Positions 1 to 7,600 of a stretch of 26,276 bases of DNA are shown here, one piece after another (position 1 is the stretch's first letter; each line of letters starts with the position of its first letter). The notes under the pieces were generated by a model. That model saw nothing but the letters and a program-made list of their open reading frames with translations, did no database searches and was not told the origin of the DNA. A program made the position numbers and the translations under genes. Location of the stretch: positions 1 through 26,276 of the forward strand of contig CALJCO010000023.1 in assembly GCA_938023905.1 (NCBI GenBank). The letters are read 5' to 3'. This DNA comes from an uncultured Collinsella sp. (GTDB lineage: Bacteria; Actinomycetota; Coriobacteriia; Coriobacteriales; Coriobacteriaceae).

Positions 1-272
1 AGGTCTCCATCTGCGCGAAGGACTCCGGCGGCCCGTACTCCTACGACGTCGTGAAGAAGCTCATCGCCGCCGCGCAGAAGGAGCACGCGGACTACGCCGT
101 GGACATCTATCCCTACTACGGCTCCGACGTCGAGGCCACGCTCTCTGCCGGCTACGACATTCGCCATGGTCTGATCGGCCCCGGCGTGTACGCGAGCCAC
201 AACTACGAGCGCAGCCACATCGACGGCGTGCGCAATACCTACGAGCTGGTTCGTGCCTACGTTCAGCGCTAG
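1..272 (+). CDS. M42-family metallopeptidase (aminopeptidase/FrvX type), 3' end only
   Basis: The reading frame is open from base 3 and ends at TAG 270-272, so this is the last 89 residues of a gene that starts before the window. The visible part reads VSICAKDSGGP, then DYAVDIYPYYGSDVEA, then HGLIGPGVYASH and NYERSHIDGV. A run of GSD, a late His and a final 'H-x-DG-x-x-NT' helix is the usual ending of M42 (PepA/YsdC/FrvX) dinuclear-metal aminopeptidases, which trim N-terminal residues from peptides in the cytoplasm. The catalytic Glu and most metal ligands lie upstream and cannot be checked. Apparent internal starts such as GTG at 51 are not real starts, because the homology continues upstream. 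A GC-rich hairpin follows at 301-334. The family call is from memory of the motif pattern. Confidence 0.72.
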   Translation, partial: VSICAKDSGGPYSYDVVKKLIAAAQKEHADYAVDIYPYYGSDVEATLSAGYDIRHGLIGPGVYASHNYERSHIDGVRNTYELVRAYVQR

Positions 273-300
273 ACGCATCGACAATGCTCATCGAGCCTGC

Positions 301-334
301 CGCCCCGGTTGTTGCAGCGATGCCAGCCGGGGCG
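301..334 (+). terminator. Hairpin after the M42 gene, probable transcription end
   Basis: CGCCCCGGTTG (301-311) pairs with CAGCCGGGGCG (324-334), with one G-U pair. An inner GCA/TGC pair closes a GCGA loop. The stem is very stable, but the following bases (TCCTCTATAACTT) are only moderately T-rich, so this is a less typical intrinsic terminator. It lies between the convergent M42 gene and mnmA. Confidence 0.55.
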
Positions 335-364
335 TCCTCTATAACTTGCGGTGGCGGGGAGCTG

Positions 365-1465
365 TTATTTGATGGCTGACGTAACGGTGCCGCCGCCCAG
401 GACGATGTCGCCGCGATAGACTACAACGGCCTGGCCGGGGGCGATGGCTCGTTGCGGCTCGTCAAAAGTTAGCAGCATTTGCCCGTCTTCGTCACGCGTA
501 AGGGTCGCTGCCTGGTCTTTCTGACGGTAGCGATACTTGGCACCCACGCGAATGCCGCCGGCATTGAGCTCCGCCTCCATGCGGTCGGTAGGGGCGCTCC
601 AAATCCAGTCGTTGGCCGTGAGCGCTGCGGCCGTCAGGTCCTCGGCCTCGCCCAGATGCACAATGTTGCTGGCGGCATCGACGCCCGTTACGTACACGGG
701 ATGCGCCATCGCGACGCCCAAGCCCTTGCGCTGGCCGATGGTATAGCGCAGCGCGCCGTTATGGCGTCCGACCACGCTGCCGTCGCGCCATACAATATCG
801 CCCGGCTCGGCGGCATAACCGCAGCGGCGCTCGATATAGCCCGCGTAGTCGCCGTCCGCGATAAAGCAGATATCCTCGCTCTCGGCTTTCTGGGCGTTGA
901 TGAAGCCCTGCTCGGCGGCAATGCGGCGCACATCGCGCTCTTTGTCCAGCCCAGCCAGCGGAAAGATCGTGCGTGCCAGGCGCTCTTGCGTAAGCGAATA
1001 TAAAAAGTAGCTTTGGTCCTTTTTAGGGTCCTCGCCGCGATGCAGCTGCCAGGTGCCGTCGGACGCCTGGCTCGTTTTGGCGTAGTGACCTGTGGCGATG
1101 TAATCGCAGCCCATATTGAGTGCCGCATCGAGCAGCGCGCCAAACTTAATATGGCGGTTGCAGATGATGCACGGGTTGGGCGTCAGCCCCTCCTGGTAGG
1201 CGTTCACAAAGCGCTCGATCACGTTGCGGTCGAAGGTCTGCTGCAGGTCGAGCACATGGTGGGGTATCCCCAGGTGCTCGGCGACGGCCTTTGCATCGGC
1301 GATGTCGCGGTCGACCTTGCTCATGCCCGTGACGGGATCGGGCGCGGGACAGGTGAGGCGCATGGTGGCGCCGACGCATTCGTAGCCCTGGCTTTTGAGC
1401 AGGTACGCGGTCACGCTGGAATCGACGCCGCCGCTCATGGCGACGAGCACGCGCTTGTTGTGCAT
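365..1465 (-). CDS. mnmA: tRNA-specific 2-thiouridylase MnmA
   Basis: MnmA puts sulfur on U34 of the tRNAs for Lys, Glu and Gln, using ATP to adenylate the base and a persulfide relay for the sulfur. At 366 aa it is full family length. The N-terminal PP-loop SGGVDSS is at residues 11-17. The two catalytic cysteines are present: C99 in TPNPCIICN and C200 in SEDICFI. GHYAK and QSYFLY further support the family. The start ATG (1463-1465) has a good ribosome site, AAGGAG, on the minus strand. It lies downstream of cysK on the same strand, but a terminator-like hairpin (1495-1533) separates them. In some Firmicutes an Rrf2 regulator, a cysteine desulfurase and mnmA are linked; here cysK and an rrf2 gene are nearby, but no desulfurase gene is in the window. 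Confidence 0.96.
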   Translation of the reverse strand: MHNKRVLVAMSGGVDSSVTAYLLKSQGYECVGATMRLTCPAPDPVTGMSKVDRDIADAKAVAEHLGIPHHVLDLQQTFDRNVIERFVNAYQEGLTPNPCIICNRHIKFGALLDAALNMGCDYIATGHYAKTSQASDGTWQLHRGEDPKKDQSYFLYSLTQERLARTIFPLAGLDKERDVRRIAAEQGFINAQKAESEDICFIADGDYAGYIERRCGYAAEPGDIVWRDGSVVGRHNGALRYTIGQRKGLGVAMAHPVYVTGVDAASNIVHLGEAEDLTAAALTANDWIWSAPTDRMEAELNAGGIRVGAKYRYRQKDQAATLTRDEDGQMLLTFDEPQRAIAPGQAVVVYRGDIVLGGGTVTSAIK

Positions 1466-1494
1466 GGGGAGGTTCTCCTTGGTGGCATGTGGCC

Positions 1495-1533
1495 AAAAAA
1501 GAAAAGCGGCGCGGGAGGCTGGTTCCGCGCCGC
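1495..1533 (-). terminator. Intrinsic terminator hairpin between cysK and mnmA
   Basis: On the minus strand GCGGCGCGG pairs perfectly with CCGCGCCGC (1506-1514 and 1525-1533), followed by TTTTCTTTTTT (1495-1505). This is a classic Rho-independent terminator for cysK. Only about 30 nt separate it from the mnmA start, and the best mnmA promoter candidate lies upstream of it, so it may also form at the 5' end of the mnmA transcript. Confidence 0.8.
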
Positions 1534-1537
1534 AGAC

Positions 1538-1546
1538 ATTGTAGCA
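1538..1546 (-). promoter_or_regulatory. Candidate extended -10 promoter for mnmA
   Basis: The minus strand reads TGCTACAAT, a TGnTAnnnT extended -10 element matching the consensus hexamer at five of six bases. No convincing -35 box is seen. The predicted transcript start would fall next to the terminator-like hairpin, which is odd; this is a sequence-only guess. Confidence 0.4.
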
Positions 1547-1624
1547 AGTTCGGGCGTCCTGTGGGACACCCTGTTGGGATGAGCTCAGGCTGCCAGAAGA
1601 GAGGGGAGACCGGCGTGCCTTGGA

Positions 1625-1641
1625 CTCGTTCTAAGAACGAG
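1625..1641. repeat. 17-nt palindrome just after the cysK stop
   Basis: CTCGTTCTAAGAACGAG is a palindrome with an 8-bp half site around a single central base, 4 nt beyond the cysK stop codon. It has no T tract, so it is not a typical terminator. It could be a protein-binding site or an mRNA 3' hairpin. Confidence 0.4.
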
Positions 1642-1645
1642 AGCT

Positions 1646-2584
1646 CTAGTCCTGGAAGAGTGCCGTGGACAGGTAGCGCTCGCCGGTGTCGGCGAGCAGC
1701 GCCACGATGGTCTTGCCTTCGTTCTCGGGGCGCTTGGCCAGCTGCAGAGCGGCCCAGACGGCGGCGCCGGACGAAATGCCCACGAGCACGCCCTCCTTGT
1801 GGCCCACGGCGCGGCCGGTGGCAAAGGCGTCGTCGTTCTCGACGGGGATGATCTCGTCGTAGACCTGGGTGTCGAGGACGTCGGGCACAAAGCCGGCACC
1901 GATACCCTGGATCTTGTGCGGGCCGGCCTGGCCCTTAGAGAGCACCGGGGAGGTGGCGGGCTCGACGGCGACGACCTGAATCTCGGGGTTTTGCTCCTTG
2001 AGGAACTCGCCCACGCCGGTCACGGTGCCGCCGGTGCCGACGCCGGCGACGAAGATGTCGACCTTGCCGTCGGTGTCGTCCCAGATCTCGGGGCCGGTCG
2101 TGGCCTTGTGAATGGCCGGGTTCGCGGGGTTCACAAACTGGCCGGCGATGATGCTGTTGGGGGTCTCCTTCTGCAACTCTTCGGCCTTGGCGATAGCGCC
2201 CTTCATGCCTTTGGAGCCGTCGGTGAGCACGAGCTGCGCACCGTATGCCTGCATCAGCTTGCGGCGCTCGACGGACATGGTCTCGGGCATGGTGATGATC
2301 ACCTTGTAGCCGCGGGCGGCCGCCACCGAGGCGATGCCGACGCCGGTGTTGCCGCTCGTGGGCTCGATGATGGTGTAGTCGCCGCCACGCACGAGCTTGC
2401 CTGCCTTCTCGGCCTCGTCAATCATGTTCTTGGCGACGCGGTCTTTAACGGATCCGGCGGGGTTGAAGTATTCCAGCTTGACGAGCACGCGGGCCTTGAG
2501 GTCCTCATCGGCCTCAAAGTGGGTGAGCTCCAGAAGCGGAGTGTGGCCGATAAGCTGATCAATGGATGTGTACACATTGCTCAT
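1646..2584 (-). CDS. cysK: Cysteine synthase A (O-acetylserine sulfhydrylase)
   Basis: CysK is a PLP enzyme of the cytoplasm that makes L-cysteine from O-acetylserine and sulfide. At 312 aa it is the normal length. The PLP lysine is K47 in NPAGSVKDR. The substrate loop TSGNTG is at 76-81, the phosphate-binding GTGGT at about 183-187, and the PLP N1-contacting SSGAA at 271-275. It ends in LFQD; the C-terminal Ile used to dock SAT in many CysK proteins is absent, but this says little alone. The start ATG 2582-2584 follows GGAGGTTCACC on the minus strand. It is transcribed divergently from the Rrf2 gene, which suggests control by that regulator through the shared 253-bp region. Confidence 0.96.
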   Translation of the reverse strand: MSNVYTSIDQLIGHTPLLELTHFEADEDLKARVLVKLEYFNPAGSVKDRVAKNMIDEAEKAGKLVRGGDYTIIEPTSGNTGVGIASVAAARGYKVIITMPETMSVERRKLMQAYGAQLVLTDGSKGMKGAIAKAEELQKETPNSIIAGQFVNPANPAIHKATTGPEIWDDTDGKVDIFVAGVGTGGTVTGVGEFLKEQNPEIQVVAVEPATSPVLSKGQAGPHKIQGIGAGFVPDVLDTQVYDEIIPVENDDAFATGRAVGHKEGVLVGISSGAAVWAALQLAKRPENEGKTIVALLADTGERYLSTALFQD

Positions 2585-2635
2585 GGTGAACCTCCAAAGT
2601 GTTCAAATGACTGGATACCGTGTGGTTTTACGGTG

Positions 2636-2644
2636 TGTGTAGCA
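2636..2644 (-). promoter_or_regulatory. Candidate cysK promoter (extended -10)
   Basis: The minus strand reads TGCTACACA, a TGnTA-type -10 element about 50 nt before the cysK start. The palindrome at 2649-2669 lies just upstream, where the -35 region would be. Confidence 0.4.
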
Positions 2645-2648
2645 ACGA

Positions 2649-2669
2649 AACCCACAAACCTTATGGGTT
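2649..2669. promoter_or_regulatory. Operator-like 21-bp palindrome in the cysK-rrf2 intergenic region
   Basis: The sequence starts AACCCA and ends TGGGTT. Eight of ten half-site positions are symmetric (AACCCA, one mismatch, AA, then the mirror image). It overlaps the likely -35 region of cysK and lies between cysK and a divergent Rrf2-family regulator gene. Rrf2 proteins bind palindromes of about this size as dimers, so repression of cysK by the neighbour is a reasonable inference. Confidence 0.45.
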
Positions 2670-2773
2670 GTTCGTTTTGCTGTTGGCAAGCATAGTAGGC
2701 ACTAAAGCCTAGTAATGCAATAGGAAATAGAAGATTATTACGAGTCGATTAACCATCTTGACGGGAATAGGTA

Positions 2774-2801
2774 TTTTCAAAACCAATTTTTCGGCTAGAA
2801 T
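2774..2801 (+). promoter_or_regulatory. Weak candidate promoter for the Rrf2 gene
   Basis: A -10-like TAGAAT (2796-2801, five of six consensus bases) lies 36 nt before the ATG. A poor -35 candidate, TTTTCA (2774-2779), sits 16 nt upstream. The palindrome TTTTCAAAA (2774-2782) overlaps it and could be an autoregulatory site. Confidence 0.35.
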
Positions 2802-2837
2802 TTCTACGAATTAAAAGACCGAAAGGCAGCAATATAT

Positions 2838-3266
2838 ATGTTGGTTTCCACAAAGGGCAGATATGCCCTGCGCGTTATGGTCGACTTGGCCGAGCATCAG
2901 GCGGCAGGCCGCATTCCCCTCAAAGAGATCGCCGCGCGTCAGGGGATTTCGGAGAAATATTTGGAGAACATTTTGGCTACGCTCGTGCGCGCCAATATGC
3001 TCTCGGGCATGCGCGGCAAGGGCGGCGGCTACGTGCTCACGCGCCCGCCCGAGCAGTACACGGTGGGCGAGATCCTGCGCCTGACCGAGGGTAGCCTAGC
3101 ACCGGTCGCATGCCTGGACGGCGACTGCAAAGGTTGCTCGCGATCTGATGAGTGTCCTACACTCGATGTTTGGAAGAACCTGGACAAGCTCATCAACGAC
3201 TACCTCGACGGCGTGACACTCGATACGCTCGTTGCCCCCAACGAGGGCTACGACTACGTCATCTAG
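2838..3266 (+). CDS. Rrf2-family transcriptional regulator (IscR/CymR type)
   Basis: A 142-aa cytoplasmic DNA-binding protein. The N-terminal winged helix is typical of Rrf2: MLVSTKGRYALRVMVDLA, IPLKEIAARQGISEKYLENIL (recognition helix) and the wing GMRGKGGGYVLTRP (about 57-70). Cysteines lie at 92, 97, 100 and 106 in the loop after the dimer helix. IscR binds a [2Fe-2S] cluster with C92, C98 and C104 (plus H107), so cluster sensing is plausible here, but the spacing differs and there are four cysteines. CymR-like regulators lack such a cluster and control cysteine genes. The divergent cysK points to sulfur or cysteine control. The gene stands alone and is followed by a hairpin terminator. 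I cannot separate IscR-like from CymR-like function from sequence alone. Confidence 0.9.
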   Translation: MLVSTKGRYALRVMVDLAEHQAAGRIPLKEIAARQGISEKYLENILATLVRANMLSGMRGKGGGYVLTRPPEQYTVGEILRLTEGSLAPVACLDGDCKGCSRSDECPTLDVWKNLDKLINDYLDGVTLDTLVAPNEGYDYVI

Positions 3267-3335
3267 CCCCACCTGCTATTGGGGGACGGGGCAGAAATGG
3301 TAGATTTTCTTGTCCTCTGAGGCTTGGCAAATGAC

Positions 3336-3372
3336 AAGGCCGCCCATCGTTGCGATGGACGGCCTTCGTTTT
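3336..3372. terminator. Terminator between the convergent rrf2 and membrane protein genes
   Basis: AAGGCCG (3336-3342) pairs with CGGCCTT (3360-3366). An inner CATCG/CGATG stem closes a TTG loop, and CGTTTT follows on the plus strand. It ends rrf2 transcription and may also serve the converging gene, although the T tract on the minus strand is poor. Confidence 0.75.
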
Positions 3373-3403
3373 GGCGTGTTGTGGCGGCCCGTATCCGGTC
3401 GCT

Positions 3404-3769
3404 TTAGTTCCTGGCGATGCTGTCGAGAATGCTGCGCATGATGGATACCAGGATGCTGCCCATAAACGCCGATCCAAAGCTGGCGATGGAGATACCCGCG
3501 CCCAGCAGATTGACCGACAGGTAGCTGGCCAGCTCGAGCATAAAGCTGTTGACCACAAGCTGAAAAATACCAAGCGTGATAATAGTGAGTGGCAGCGAGA
3601 TGACCGTCAGGAACGGCTTAACGAGCGAGTCGACGATGTTGAGGAACAGTCCCACGAAGGCAAAGCAGACCCAGGCGTCGGCCATGCCGAAGGGCTGAAT
3701 GCCGGGGACGAGAAACGTTGCGATCGCGATGGCGATTGAGGTCAAAAGCCAGTTGAGCATAAAGCGCAT
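3404..3769 (-). CDS. Phage holin superfamily IV / YvlD-like small membrane protein
   Basis: A 121-aa, very hydrophobic protein with about four membrane segments (roughly residues 4-22, 30-48, 54-80 and 84-112). The pattern of NWLLTSIAIAIATFLVPGI, VGLFLNIVDSLVKPFLTVISLPLTIITLGIF and the conserved 'N-x-x-D/K-P' turn after TM2 fits the Phage_holin_4_2 / YvlD family. These proteins are common in bacterial chromosomes outside prophages, and their role is not well defined; no phage genes surround this one. The start ATG 3767-3769 follows AAAGGATTCACACC on the minus strand. It appears to be a single-gene unit convergent with rrf2. Confidence 0.85.
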   Translation of the reverse strand: MRFMLNWLLTSIAIAIATFLVPGIQPFGMADAWVCFAFVGLFLNIVDSLVKPFLTVISLPLTIITLGIFQLVVNSFMLELASYLSVNLLGAGISIASFGSAFMGSILVSIMRSILDSIARN

Positions 3770-4092
3770 GGTGTGAATCCTTTCTTGCGCATGGCGTGGT
3801 GAGGGAGCGTGAGAGGCACATGCCTTTGCAACTCGGACAGATGCTCGGGCACGGCTCTGTTTGGGCGCCCATTGTCTCAGATATTCGTGGAGCTTGCGTG
3901 CGCATTCGGTTTCAAAACGGCGTTCGTCCTAGAAAACGCGCCGCTGGCAGAGAGTTTTGTCGCTTTAGTTTGGTGGTGTGCTAAACTGCTACGGGCAAAA
4001 GCCACAGGCGTTGCCCTATTGCATAGAACGGGCGAACGATGCCCGATGTCAGTATCAACTTCGATGCCTTTTGGCGGGTTTGGCGGTGATCG
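3770..4092. other. Non-coding divergent region between the membrane protein gene and yerC
   Basis: This 323-bp gap has no ORF with recognisable protein character; the short frames through it (for example 3809-4096) lack homology and good ribosome sites. It must hold the promoters of both divergent genes. For yerC the best candidate is TGCTAAACT (3979-3987), with a weak TTGTCG (3957-3962) 19 nt upstream of its hexamer. AGTTT (3967-3971) and AAACT (3983-3987) form a short inverted repeat across it. For the minus-strand gene, TGAGACAAT near 3870-3878 is a weak -10 candidate. No riboswitch or RNA gene was recognised. Confidence 0.5.
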
Positions 4093-4392
4093 ATGAATAT
4101 CGAGAACATGTTTGACAAGCCTGATGTCAAGCAGCTGGTCCACGCATTTAGCCTTTTGGACGACGAGAAAGATATCCAAGCGTTTTTGACCGATATCTGC
4201 ACGCCGCGCGAGATTTGCGATCTATCGCAGCGTCTGCAGGTCGCGCGTTATCTGGACGAGGGCGAGCCCTATGTTGAGGTTCAGGCGCGTACCGGCGCTT
4301 CGTCCACCACGGTGAGCCGTGTGTCCAAGGCGCTCAACGGCGAGTACGGTGGCTACCGCAAAATCCTCATTAAGCTGGAGGATGGCGAGTAG
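4093..4392 (+). CDS. YerC/YecD-family TrpR-like DNA-binding protein
   Basis: A 99-aa protein containing a TrpR-type helix-turn-helix. The TPREICDLSQRLQVARYLDEG helix pair is followed by the turn and recognition helix PYVEVQARTGASSTTVSRVSKAL (about residues 56-78). Length and motifs match the YerC/YecD family of TrpR-related proteins. Members usually lack an obvious tryptophan-operon link, and their target genes are unknown. The start ATG 4093 has only a weak GGCGGTG ribosome site. M6 is an alternative start but would cut the N-terminal helix. It is followed at once by an intrinsic terminator, so it is probably monocistronic and not co-transcribed with addB. Confidence 0.88.
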   Translation: MNIENMFDKPDVKQLVHAFSLLDDEKDIQAFLTDICTPREICDLSQRLQVARYLDEGEPYVEVQARTGASSTTVSRVSKALNGEYGGYRKILIKLEDGE

Positions 4393-4415
4393 GCCGCGCC
4401 AAAAACGAATTGTGC

Positions 4416-4443
4416 AAAACCGCTCCTCCGGGGGCGGTTTTTT
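4416..4443 (+). terminator. Intrinsic terminator of yerC
   Basis: AAAACCGC (4416-4423) pairs with GCGGTTTT (4434-4441), with further GC pairing inside, and the T run extends to 4443. The T tract merges into the left arm of the large inverted repeat that starts at 4441. Confidence 0.85.
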
Positions 4444-4529
4444 GATCCCTTAAGGACGGAGGAAAACGGATCACCGGGTTAGACTGACCCCTTCGGTGAT
4501 CCGTTTTCCTCCGTCCCCAAGGGATCAAA
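4441..4529. repeat. Large inverted repeat, 36-bp arms
   Basis: The left arm 4441-4476 (starting TTTGATCCCTT) and right arm 4494-4529 (ending AAGGGATCAAA) are reverse complements at 34 of 36 positions. The only mismatch is AA against CC at the centre of the arms. The 17-nt loop (4477-4493) contains a further GGGT/ACCC pair. The right arm, read on the minus strand, contains GGGGACGGAGG, a signature also present in other gaps of this window. It could be a REP/MITE-like element or an extended terminator. No transposase is nearby. Confidence 0.85.
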
Positions 4530-4611
4530 TCTGTTGGCGTGGGGCAAATCTGTCCGCGTGGGCGGGTAGGATGGATACATTGATTATTGCGAACAGTTTG
4601 AGCGGAGGACC

Positions 4612-7600
4612 ATGCCTGTTCGAATCTATACCACCAATGCCGGCACGGATTTGAGCGATGCCGAGTCGGCGTTGCTTGCCGACCTTATTGCCCGCCATGG
4701 ACGTGCCGTGCTTCTGGCGTCAACGTTTGCCGAGCTCGACCTGTGTCGCCATGATGCGGCGGAAGCCGGGATTTCGCTGGGTATTGACTACAAAACGCCT
4801 ACATCGTGGCTTCGCTCGCTTTGGGAGCTTTTGGGCGACGGGCGCGGTTTCGTCGACAACCTGCAGCGTCAGATGCTGTTCTCGGACATGGTCACGCGTC
4901 TCGACGATGCCGACCTGCAGCCGCTTTCGCGCAGCCAGGGCACAGTGCGCATGCTTGCGCGCATGGCCCGCGACGTGTTGCCGGGCGTTGCGGGGACGAC
5001 GGCCGAGCGATGCCGTGGCAACAATTGCCAGCCTGAGCCAAAAAGCGATGCCGAGGCTCGTGTGTTCGAGCTTTTGCGTGCCTACGCGGGTGGTTTGGAC
5101 CGTCGAGATATGGTCGAGCCCTGCGAGGCGGCTGACATTATGGCCGATGCCCTGGCCGATAACCTGCCGGCGTGCACCCGCGCCGTATGCGTGCGCGGTA
5201 TCACGTCGATTACGCACGGCCTGCTCGAGCTGCTGTCTGCCGTGGCGAACAATGGGGGGGAGGTCGTCGTACTGCTTGCCTGCGAGCAGGCGGCGATGCG
5301 CGAGGAGCTTGCCGCGGCATTTGATGCCCGCGGTGTGCTGTTCGAGGCCGCGCCGCTGAGGGAGGACGCCGTCGCGTCTGATGCCGCTTGCGGGACCGCC
5401 GCTCAGCCTGCCTTTATTGAGGTCGCCGGCCCCCATGCCCGTGCCCATGCTTATGCGGACGTCATCGATAAGTTGGTGAAAGCGCACAAGGAGTCCAAGG
5501 ACGATAAAGTTGCTGCAACACCCGCCGACCCCGTACGCGTGCTCGTTGTTTCTGCCCGGGCACCCCAGCTGTTCGGCGAGCTTGCCGCTCGTTTGGCGGC
5601 GCGCCACGTTGCTGCCGAGACGGCCGAGTTCACGGCGTTTTCCCAATCCATTGCGGGCAGGCAGTTCACGGCGCTCGCCAACCTGATCGAGCGTATGAAG
5701 GCCGCCGACGAAGGGGCAGCTTCTAAGACTGAGTGGTGGCCCGCTCCGGAGCTTACCGACTGGATTTACAGCCCGCTTTCGGGTGCCGACGCCGCCAGCG
5801 CGCGCACGTTCGACAAGAATATGCGACTGTCGCGCAGCAAGACCACTGCGGGCGTCAAGAGCCTGCTGCAGAGCGTGCAGGGCCAGGTGAGGGGCGCGCG
5901 TAAAGCGGCGAGCGACGAGAACTGGTTTAAGAACGTGCCGTGCGTGATCTCGGACGTGTTCCAGGCGCTGTGGCGCGACAAACCCGTGACGGCGCTCAAG
6001 GCCATGCTTGCCGTTGCCGAGGCACTGCCCGATCGCGCACTTGGCGGTCTCGACGGTCAGGCCCGTCGCCAGGCGGAGGTGGCCCTGCTGCGCCACGTCA
6101 TCGACATCCTTATGAATGGCGCCCGTGCGCTCGACGTGTCGCAGGCCGCGACCGTGCCCGTGCTCGATGACATTCGCACCAAGGTGGACAAGCGTAGCGC
6201 CGCCTACGATTACGAGACCTACGAGGTTGACCGTGCGCCACGCGCCCAGGTTCGCTTTGCTTCGCTTGCCGATGCGGCGGCCCTGCGCCCCGGCAGCTAC
6301 GATGCCGTGCTGTTTGCCGACGTCGACCTGGACAGTTATCCGCTCTCACATGAGGAGGGCCCGCTGGCAACGCTGACGGCAGAGTTAGATCGCAGCGGTG
6401 TGACGCTTGAGCCTGCGGCCTTGCTGCGCGCACGCTTTGGCCGCGCGATACAAGCGTCGCGTGGTCCGGTTGCGCTTGCCCGCGTGACGCACGATCGCCA
6501 GGCGCGCGAGTGCTACCCGGCTGCCGTGTGGACCGAGTTGCGGGCGCATGCCGAGGCCACTAACGATGCTAAGGCCGCTGACGCCGACAAGGCCGCTGAC
6601 GCCGACAAGGCCGCTGACGACGCTAAGGCCGTTGGCGCCGACAAGGCGAAGTGCGTGGGCGAGGGCGATATCGTAAGGGACTTCGATCCCGCGGCAGGCG
6701 AAGGTCTTAGGCGCGAGCGCGTGACCTGCGAAGCTCCTCAGCATCTGAGCGATGAAGCCATTCCGTATCTGGTCCTGCGCCGTCGCGATGGCGAGGGCGA
6801 GGATGCGCCGCTGGTGCCGCGCCTGACGTCTGCCTCGCAGATCGAGGCCTATTCGACCTGCCCGCTATGCTGGTTCGTCTCGTACCGCGTGAAGCCCCAG
6901 TCGATCGACGCCGGCTTTGGCAATATGGAGAAGGGCAACTTTGTTCACGACGTGCTGGAGCATTTGCACGCTCGTCTGCCCCAGGAGGGCATGGAGCGTG
7001 TGACGCCCGAGAACCTGCCGCGTGCTCAGGAGCTGCTGCGCGAGGTTTTTGACGAGACCTTGGCCGAGCATGCCTCCAAGCGTGGCAACGAGGGCCCGCT
7101 CGTGCCGCTCTCTCCGGTGGAGGAGCGCCAGGTGGCCGAGATTTTGCCGCAGCTGGAGGGCGTGCTTGCCTATGAAGCCGAGGCGCTGACTCCTTTTGCT
7201 CCGCGCTACCTTGAGTTTGCCTTTAACGATCTTAACGTTGAGTATGCCGGCTGGCCGCTCGGCGGGCGCATCGACCGCGTGGATGTGGATGCCGAGAACC
7301 GCGCCGTCGTGATCGACTACAAGCACCGCACGGGCGTTGAGGAGTTTAAGCTCGCCGACCCTACGGTGCGCGACGAGGAATCGGGCGCGGCGCCCATCGA
7401 CGATCCGCGCTGGTTGCCGCCACATACCCAGACGCTCATCTACGCCCAGGCCATGCGCCGGGCGCTGGATTTGGACACCCGCGCGGCGCTCTACTTTTCG
7501 ACCAAGGGCGGCAAACCGGCGTTGCGCGGTGCCGCGAGCGCCGAGCTGCTCGAGGAAGAGCGCGGCGACGGTCGCATCCCGGGTCTCAAGAAAGGTTTCC

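Noticed and set aside
2758..2763. TTGACG as the -35 box of the Rrf2 gene
   Set aside because: No -10 element lies 15-19 bp downstream; the only good -10 (TAGAAT) is 32 bp away.
3404..3769. Holin gene as a sign of a prophage
   Set aside because: No endolysin, structural, integrase or terminase genes are near; YvlD-type holin-family proteins are ordinary chromosomal genes.
3809..4096. 95-codon plus-strand ORF in the gap before yerC
   Set aside because: No ribosome site, no recognisable protein character, and it overlaps the likely yerC promoter.
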